From the NCBI GenBank assembly GCA_027943245.1, contig JANDJZ010001097.1, positions 1-12,902 on the forward strand: 12,902 bases of DNA. The letters run 5' to 3'. The position numbers and the translations under genes were made by a program. Positions 8,190 through 12,902 of the stretch are shown here, one piece after another. Under the pieces are notes generated by a model. The model had not been told where the DNA came from and ran no database searches. It saw nothing but the letters and a program-made list of their open reading frames with translations. The number at the start of each line of letters is the position of its first letter. The stretch's first letter is position 1. This DNA is from Acanthamoeba sp. SK_2022b. Lineage: Eukaryota; Discosea; Longamoebia; Acanthamoebidae.

Positions 8190-8793
8190 GGTGGCTCAAC
8201 TATTTCACCCTGGCTTCACAACCAGACATTGCATCCACGACATGTGTTCTCAGTAGGCATCTGAACGCCTATGGGGGGGAACACTGGGCCACGGTGAAAC
8301 ATTTATTCAGGTACTTGCATGGCATGCAAGAGCTGGCAATACAATACACACCAGATGCAAGCAGCCTTACAACCAGAGGCTTCTCAGATGTGGACTGGGC
8401 TGGAGATAAGACTACATGCAAGTCAACATCTGGCATCCTCTACACAATTGCAACTACTGGAGAGTGAAGAACCAATCCTGCATAGCTACATTGACCACTG
8501 AGGCCAAACTCAACACAATGGCCAAAGCCATCAAGCATGCAATCTTCCTCAGCCACTTCTACAACTACTTAGGACTCAACTGAGCAAGTCGAATGCCAAT
8601 CTACTGTGACAACAAGAGTGTGCTGACAATTGCGACCTCACAACCCAGCAAGTATCATCAACAATCAAAGCACTACAGCATCAAGTTGGCGCTGGTACGC
8701 AAGAACCTAGCCAATGAGACGATTAGCCTCCACCACATGCCCATCATGCCGGCCAACATGCTCATGAGACTTCCCTCAGTAGAGGACGCATGA
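8190..8793 (+). pseudogene. pol: copia RNase H remnant (copy 2)
   Basis: Starts with the degraded connection (LNYFTLASQPDI-like), then LSRHLNAYGG with a seven-G run (8273-8279), HWATVKHLFRYLHG and GFSDVDWAGDKTT (first catalytic Asp region, 8378-8416). A net ~10-nt loss after TTGCA (8448-8452) shifts frame before RVKNQS. Then LTTEAKLNTMAKA, a stop, MPIYCDNKSVLTIATS (from 8593), and HHMP. It ends at TGA 8791-8793. It keeps the segment that copy 1 has deleted but is equally broken by frameshift and stop. Confidence 0.85.
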
Positions 8794-8839
8794 ATGACTT
8801 GTGTGTTGAGCTAAATCTTGTATGGTGTTCCTGATACTG

Positions 8840-8849
8840 TTAAGGGACG
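8840..8849 (+). other. Polypurine tract before the last LTR
   Basis: TTAAGGGACG abuts the TGTTGTG of the LTR, homologous to 5058-5067 with one G-to-A change. Confidence 0.62.
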
Positions 8850-9076
8850 TGTTGTGAGTTACCTAATAAGGTACTCAGATCAACAGTCACTCTGGAACAC
8901 CAAATGAGGTAGGACTTAATGAGCTCCAAGCACATTAAGGCATGCCTTAAAGTTTAGGAGTTATGTTGTAGTACAACTGTCTACAACAATATCTTCAGCA
9001 GTAATAAAACCAGAGAGAACCCCTGTTCTCTCTCACTTCACACTTTACTCTTCACCACAAAGCGTATAGCACAACA
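8850..9076 (+). repeat. 3' LTR of copy 2 (227 bp)
   Basis: TGTTGTGAG to CACAACA, collinear with the 5068 LTR. Contains the stem TGTTGTAG (8964-8971) / CTACAACA (8981-8988), AATAAA (9003-9008), and the 9-bp stem at 9012-9033 with a one-base larger loop. It is followed at once by A/C tract (CACTACACC...). Confidence 0.93.
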
Positions 9077-9443
9077 CACTACACCACAACACTACAACAC
9101 CACCACATCACCTTAACACCACATCACCACCACACCACCTCCACACCATCCCCACATCACTACCAGCACCACACCACCACAACATCACCACCACACCACT
9201 ACGCCACCACAACACATCACCACACCACTACACCACAACATATCACCACACCACCACTACAACCCCACTACTCCACTACAACATCACCACACCACCTCAT
9301 CACCACAACACCACATCAGCACCATCACATCATCACATCATCACTTCATCACCACATCACCACCACAACACCACCACATCATCACCACAACACCACAACA
9401 CCACAACATTACACCACCATCACCACTACAACATCACAACATC
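9077..9443. repeat. A/C-only tract after the last LTR
   Basis: CACCACATC, CATCACATCATC and CACCACAAC words continue directly from the LTR end. CAT-rich variants occur near 9325-9360. The tract flips to the complementary composition at about 9444. Confidence 0.9.
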
Positions 9444-9710
9444 ATAGTAGTGTTGTGGTTAGGTTGTGGTGGTGTGTGGTGATGTTGTAGTGATTGTGCT
9501 TTGTTATGGTGGTGTTGTGGTGATGGTGTTGTGGTGTTGTGATGGTGTTGTGGATGTTTTGTGGTTGTTGTGGTGATGATGTTTGTGATGTTGTAATGTT
9601 GTGGTGGTGAAGTGGTGGTTTTGTGCTGGTCTGGTAGTGTTGTAGAGGTAATGTGATGGCGTTGTGGGGATGTTGTAGTGGTGATGTGATGGTGTTGTAG
9701 TGGTGTTGTG
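9444..9710. repeat. G/T-only tract
   Basis: TGTTGTGG, GGTGTTGTGATGG and similar words, complementary in composition to the preceding tract. It ends at a unique island. Minus-strand His/Thr-rich frames here are artefacts. Confidence 0.9.
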
Positions 9711-9850
9711 AGGATAATGCCAGCACACCGAACCAGGAGTGGCTGTCTATGCACTTTTGGCCAAGTTGGAGCAAACAATAGTAGCAGAGGATCTTGGGTT
9801 CAAGTCTGGCTAAAAACAGTTGCTTGGGCAGCAAACGATCCTCTGGAAAT
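9711..9850 (+). mobile_element. Possible tRNA-derived SINE fragment
   Basis: A 140-bp unique island between low-complexity tracts. TGGCCAAGTTGG (9758-9769) fits the pol III box A consensus TRGCNNAGYNGG, and GGTTCAAGTCT (9797-9807) fits box B GGTTCRANNCC except its last base. The start-to-start spacing of 39 nt is slightly short for a tRNA. The T-arm pairs poorly and no acceptor stem forms, so it is not a functional tRNA. A 9-bp inverted repeat (CAGAGGATC 9785-9793 / GATCCTCTG 9837-9845) brackets box B. It could also be chance within an unrelated repeat. Confidence 0.45.
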
Positions 9851-10398
9851 CACACCACACCATCAGCACCACCACCTGACCACCACCACCACAACACTGC
9901 AGCAACACCACAATGCCACATCACCACCACAATCCCCACACCAGCACCAACAACACCACAACATCACCACAACCACACCATCACCACACCAGCACCACTG
10001 CACCATGACCACAACACCACCAACATAACACCAACACCAGCACCACTACAACACTACATCACCCAACACAACCACTACACCACCGCCACAATTTCACCTC
10101 CACACCATCTCTCCAACATACCAACACCACCACACCACATCACCACAATACCACGCATCACCACTACATCACCACCACAATACCACCATCACCAGCACTA
10201 CAACCACCACACCACCTCCACACTACTACCCACTACCACAACATCACAACACCACCACATCACCACAACATCTCCACATCACCACCACACCACCACACCA
10301 CAACTGGCGCTACCCACAACCACAACATCACCACCACATCACCACAACACCACCACAATACCACCACAACCACAGCAGCACCACAACCGCACCGCACA
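9851..10398. repeat. A/C-only tract
   Basis: CACCAGCACC, CACCACAAC and CATCACCAC words, more variable than the 5293-6667 tract. It ends at the palindrome ACATGT (10396-10401), where composition flips to G/T. Confidence 0.88.
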
Positions 10399-10608
10399 TG
10401 TTGTTGTGGTGATGGTGTGGTGATGGTGGGATGGTGTTGTGGTGGTGTGGTGATGGTGCGGTGATGGTGTTGTGGTGGTGTGATGATGTGGTGGGGATGG
10501 TGTTGTGGTGATGGTGGGGTGGTGCTTTTGTGGTGGTGATGGTGATGGTGGGAGATGTGTTGTGATGGTGTGATGATGTTGTGGTGATGGTGTGGTGGTG
10601 GTGGTGGT
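10399..10608. repeat. G/T-only tract
   Basis: GGTGATGGTG and TGTTGTGGTG words from the flip at 10398 to the start of an RT fragment. (GGTGGTGGTGGTG) at its right end. Confidence 0.88.
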
Positions 10609-10733
10609 GTGGTGTACTGGATCGTGAGAGGATTCACCCAAGTCTATGGAGTACACTTTGATGAGACGTTTGCACCAGTAGTACGTCTCAAGCACCTACA
10701 GGTACTCATCATGATTGCAGTAGAGGTCTGTTA
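10609..10733 (+). pseudogene. pol: Third copia RT fragment
   Basis: Encodes YWIVRGFTQVYG, FDETFAPVVRLKHLQVL and VEVCY, matching RT residues ~106-145 of copy 1 (WIARGFTQVYG ... VGY). It is cut on the left by G/T tract and on the right just before motif A, where an inverted-repeat element begins. It is from a separate, older or differently diverged copy. The frame runs on to 11172 but has no RT similarity after 10733. Confidence 0.88.
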
Positions 10734-10736
10734 CAT

Positions 10737-10878
10737 GGGCTTATGCTTGCCATACCATTGCACTGTCATCCATGTGTGCAGAGGTGTATTAGGACTATGT
10801 ATGAGCAGGATGACATGGCAAGGCTATGCATGTGGAGCATTACATACACATATGCTATGGTATGGCAAGCATAAGCCC
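10737..10878. mobile_element. 142-bp inverted-repeat element (MITE-like hairpin)
   Basis: The outer arms are a perfect 22-bp inverted repeat: 10737-10758 (starts GGGCTTATGCTTGCC) and 10857-10878. Inside, TGTCATCC (10764-10771) pairs with GGATGACA (10808-10815). It directly adjoins the truncated RT, so it may be an insertion or the scar of an inverted duplication. No target-site duplication is seen and no family is recognised. Confidence 0.6.
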
Positions 10879-11185
10879 CAAGAAGGCCACCAACATCACA
10901 TGCTCACACATATAGGGTTATATGTGTGGCGCAATGGTGGCAAGCAAGCATGTGTGCTGAATCGAAACCTTTGTGCAATGTCATCAGCAAGGATGCAGGC
11001 AATGAGGCAGGTGCAAACACACCACCTGCACATGCATGACAGTGCAGCATTAAGTCAAGAGGCGCAGGAGCTACACCATCAGCATGGTTCAATGATACAT
11101 GGAAAAGGATGTGTTGACTTAAGCAGCATCCATAAGGTGGCGCAGTATGATTTGACATGGTGCATCTTATAACCCTTGATGATGG
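10879..11185. other. Unassigned unique DNA with a short perfect hairpin
   Basis: CACACATATA (10905-10914), loop GGGT, TATATGTGTG (10919-10928) forms a perfect 10-bp stem. AGGGTTATA (10914-10922) recurs inverted as TATAACCCT at ~11168-11176, a weak 9-bp terminal repeat. A plus frame from the RT fragment is open to 11172, but its His/Met/Cys-rich sequence resembles no family I know. Nothing firmer is visible. Confidence 0.4.
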
Positions 11186-11640
11186 TTAAATGCTGATGGC
11201 TGCTGTCATGGCTGGACGCAGCACCAAGAAGATCATCAAGTGATTGCAAGGAATTTGGTGGGACTGACCAGACAATGAATCAAACTCAATCCCAAGGCAA
11301 GTCCGTTTTACCATTAATGTTCCTGTCCAGTCCTGTCCAATTTTTGATGTGCCAGCTACTCCACCCATCAGCAATGATTGGACATTGAGTTTGCATGGGC
11401 AAACACCAATGCAAAGACAGAATTTTGCAGCCTGGAAGTTCACAGTTTCAGGTGATGTATGGTCTGTACAGGGGTTTCTCTTCACAACACCAAACCACCT
11501 CCCCAACATCTGAATGACAACAGAGATGCCTACCCCAGCAGGTTTTGTAAGGCCATCTGTAAATTTAACTTCATTTTCACAACACAAAAAACGACCCTCC
11601 ATTTTCTGCACCTCTCCATTGACTTTTACTTCAATAAAAT
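11186..11640 (-). CDS. Hypothetical frame, Cys-rich, uncertain
   Basis: Minus-strand frame open from about 11640 to the stop at 11186. The first ATG is near 11602 (MEGRFLCCENEVKF), giving ~138 residues. Codons upstream of it (IEVKVNGEVQK) stay open to tandem stops, so it might be a 3' exon. Composition is protein-like rather than low-complexity, with Cys pairs in the middle (FCLCIGVCPCK). There is no recognisable domain, and no clear promoter or splice site. It may equally be the remnant of an unknown transposon. Low confidence. Confidence 0.25.
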
Positions 11641-11807
11641 GAGAAATTTTACCTCATTAGAATCCATTTTATTGCATATAACAAACAATTACCCTACCTA
11701 AAATATTGTAAACATGAAATTACAATTGGTACTCGGTCAGCTGGTTAATTCACCAGATAGCACTGCATTCCTTGAAATGAGCACACAAAAAAACGCCAGT
11801 CATTTTC
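11641..11807. other. A/T-rich intergenic stretch
   Basis: A/T-rich sequence with short homopolymers. TTTTATTGCATAT (11667-11679) recurs at about 12214-12226, hinting that both belong to one dispersed repeat family. No gene is seen. Confidence 0.4.
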
Positions 11808-11840
11808 GACCTCTCATTTGATAAGAGGAGGTTTTAGGAG
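11808..11840 (+). repeat. Unknown dispersed repeat, arm 1
   Basis: GACCTCTCATTTGATAAG and the following GAGG/GGTTTT/GGAG blocks match, in inverted orientation, 12292-12326 with a few mismatches. Its right end overlaps the start of an LTR fragment. The family is not recognised. Confidence 0.6.
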
Positions 11841-11922
11841 TTATGTTGTAGTACAACTGTCTACAACAATGTATTCAACAGCAATAAAACCAGAAAGAAC
11901 TCCCAAGTTGTTTCTCACTTCA
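11832..11922 (+). mobile_element. Truncated copia LTR (3' part)
   Basis: Matches the LTR interior from TTAGGAGTTATGTTGTAG through the stem (11844-11851 / 11861-11868), AATAAA (11883-11888) and the CTCACTTCA block. The 9-bp poly(A)-side stem is degraded here (AGAAAGAAC / GTTGTTTCT). The U5 end is missing, and A/C tract follows at 11923. Diverged, hence old. Confidence 0.85.
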
Positions 11923-12043
11923 TAACACCAAAATACCACACCACCACAACATCACCATGACATCACCACACCACCCACAACACCACCACAACACAACCAC
12001 CACAACAATACCACACCATCACCACTTCAACCACAACACCAAA
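11923..12043. repeat. Short A/C-only tract
   Basis: CACCACAACATCACCA and CACCACAACAC words start where the truncated LTR stops, and end near 12043 at ordinary A/T-rich DNA. Confidence 0.85.
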
Positions 12044-12389
12044 ATGACAAGATTTTAGAATGTTAGGAAGGTCAAGTTCCAATTTTTAACACAATCATAT
12101 ATACCAATACATTTTGTTAAGTACAATGTTTTCAACACTGTTTTACCTCAGTGTACAGAATTTGAAGCTTTTTTTCCCTCAAAGGAGGTCTCTCCATTTT
12201 ACATTTGCAGTTGTTTTTATTGCATATGTGACATATGGGGAGAAAGGTATGCCAGGCCATGCAACAAGGAGATGTAGTTTAGTGCATGTTGCTCCAAAAA
12301 CCGCCTCTATTATCAAATGAAAGGTCCAGTCATTTTACAATTGATTTTGATGTAAAGATTTAGCTCCTAAAAATGAGTTTTAACTCTAA
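12044..12389. other. A/T-rich non-coding stretch with an inverted repeat arm
   Basis: Contains arm 2 (12292-12326) of the unknown dispersed repeat. The word CCAGTCATTTT (12326-12336) also lies beside arm 1 (11796-11806). AGATTTAG (12356-12363) pairs with CTAAATCT (12386-12393). A 68-codon plus frame (12114-12320) crosses the repeat arm and is not convincing. No gene is called. Confidence 0.5.
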
Positions 12390-12572
12390 ATCTCTCATTC
12401 TGTGAAGATAAAGTATGGGTTTAGGGTACTCTTTTCTGAACACTCTGTTAGTCACCTTTTCATCATCATACCTTTTCAATCAGGAGAAGTGTACCCAATG
12501 TGCATTTATGATGTACTTTTTAGGTATTTGATAGAAATATCGATTGCAAGACAGAAAAAGATTTTCGTAAGA

Positions 12573-12902
12573 ATGCGAAGAATGCGGGAGAAGGAAAGAA
12601 AGAAGAGGGTAAAGGTTGTGTGCGTGAGGACTGCAGCACGCATGGAAGATACCCTGACAGCACCCAGCGCCCCACAGGTCGTTGCGTCGCCCATCTTTCC
12701 AGCGCAGCATGCCCATGTTGTCACGTCGTCCCGGCCGCTTCTTTTGTGGCTCGTATGTGCCCCCCCCCCATTTGAAGAAGCCATGAGGCGCGTGTCTGAA
12801 CGCGTAGCTCGCGTTGTGGCTGTTCCTACGCGGGGCATGTGGGTGGGTCAGTACGACAAGGTGCACCACGACACGATGAAGGCTCTCATGGCCAAGGTAG
12901 CG
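12573..12902 (+). CDS. Partial hypothetical protein, 5' end, runs off the window
   Basis: The frame is open from 12390 to the window edge, with ATGs at 12498, 12573, 12582 and 12642. From 12642 it gives 87 residues (MEDTLTAPSAPQVV..., ...MRRVSERVARVVAVPT..., ...VGQYDKVHHDTMKALMAKV). The start at 12573 adds a Lys/Arg-rich head (MRRMREKERKKR) and has A at -3; the one at 12642 has G at +4. The DNA is CpG-rich, unlike the decayed transposons, suggesting an unmethylated host gene or a young element. A run of ten C's (12760-12769) lies inside, so a one-base error would change the frame. Minus-strand frames overlap it. No domain is recognised. Confidence 0.4.
   Translation, partial: MRRMREKERKKRVKVVCVRTAARMEDTLTAPSAPQVVASPIFPAQHAHVVTSSRPLLLWLVCAPPPFEEAMRRVSERVARVVAVPTRGMWVGQYDKVHHDTMKALMAKVA

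Larger units (their letters stand above)
6668..9076 (+). mobile_element. Defective Ty1/copia retrotransposon, copy 2
   Basis: Second body of the tandem array, in the same orientation as copy 1 and ending in an LTR. It contains most of gag (without the N-terminus), RT, RNase H and a polypurine tract. Like copy 1 it lacks protease and integrase. It has no own primer-binding site, because the 5293-6667 tract occupies that place, so it cannot prime reverse transcription as it stands. Together with the LTR at 5068 the unit spans 5068-9076. Confidence 0.9.

Noticed and set aside
8319..8501. 60-residue plus frame starting MACKSWQ
   Set aside because: Out of phase with the RNase H reading (HLFRYLHG, GFSDVDWAGD) that explains the same DNA.
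9751..9820. Functional tRNA gene
   Set aside because: Box A and box B fit, but the T stem has mismatches, no acceptor stem can be closed, and the spacing is short.
12480..12869. Minus-strand 129-residue frame at the right edge
   Set aside because: It overlaps the plus frame, uses an unlikely composition (His/Pro/Cys clusters and Gly from the C10 run) and reads across the compositional border. The plus frame looks more protein-like, though neither is proven.

Overview
This window is eukaryotic and dominated by repeats. I find no complete host gene. Its backbone is a family of Ty1/copia LTR retrotransposons, recognised from an RVT_2-type reverse transcriptase with a YVDD box, a copia-type RNase H and a copia-type gag. 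The copies are embedded in very long, strand-asymmetric low-complexity tracts: A/C-only on one strand (words such as CACCACAA, CACCATCACAA, CACAACA), G/T-only on the other. Several CpG positions in the coding remnants appear as TG in one copy and CA in the other, which is the mark of CpG-methylated, decaying transposons. Together with the protein style, this suggests a filamentous fungus, perhaps a basidiomycete. That taxonomic call is an inference.

Layout. 1-2896 is low-complexity DNA with two strand flips (A/C to G/T at 73/74, G/T to A/C at 1317/1318). It contains an inverted LTR fragment (2011-2094). 2897-9076 is a tandem array: LTR (2897-3087), body 1 (3088-5067), LTR (5068-5292), a 1.4-kb A/C tract (5293-6667), body 2 (6668-8849), LTR (8850-9076). 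The LTRs have 7-bp inverted ends TGTTGTG...CACAACA. Body 1 keeps a primer-binding site that looks complementary to the anticodon half of initiator tRNA-Met (the copia/Ty5 type of priming), gag, RT, RNase H and a polypurine tract. Both bodies lack protease and integrase, and both carry stops, frameshifts and deletions, so neither is autonomous.

9077-10608 is more A/C and G/T tract with two further A/C-to-G/T flips. It contains a short unique island (9711-9850) with RNA polymerase III box A- and box B-like motifs, possibly a SINE. 10609-10733 is a third RT fragment. It is followed by a 142-bp inverted-repeat hairpin element (10737-10878), then unassigned DNA with a weak minus-strand ORF (11186-11640). 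11832-11922 is another truncated LTR running into a short A/C tract, flanked by two inverted copies of an unknown repeat. The last ~330 bp change to CpG-rich DNA with a frame open to the window edge, the only candidate for the 5' end of a host gene.

Main idea worth testing: wherever an LTR or LTR fragment ends, the A/C tract begins at once. Its core word CACAACA/TGTTGTG is the LTR terminal inverted repeat, and in element 2 the tract stands exactly where the primer-binding site and gag start should be. The tracts may therefore have grown from retrotransposon ends.
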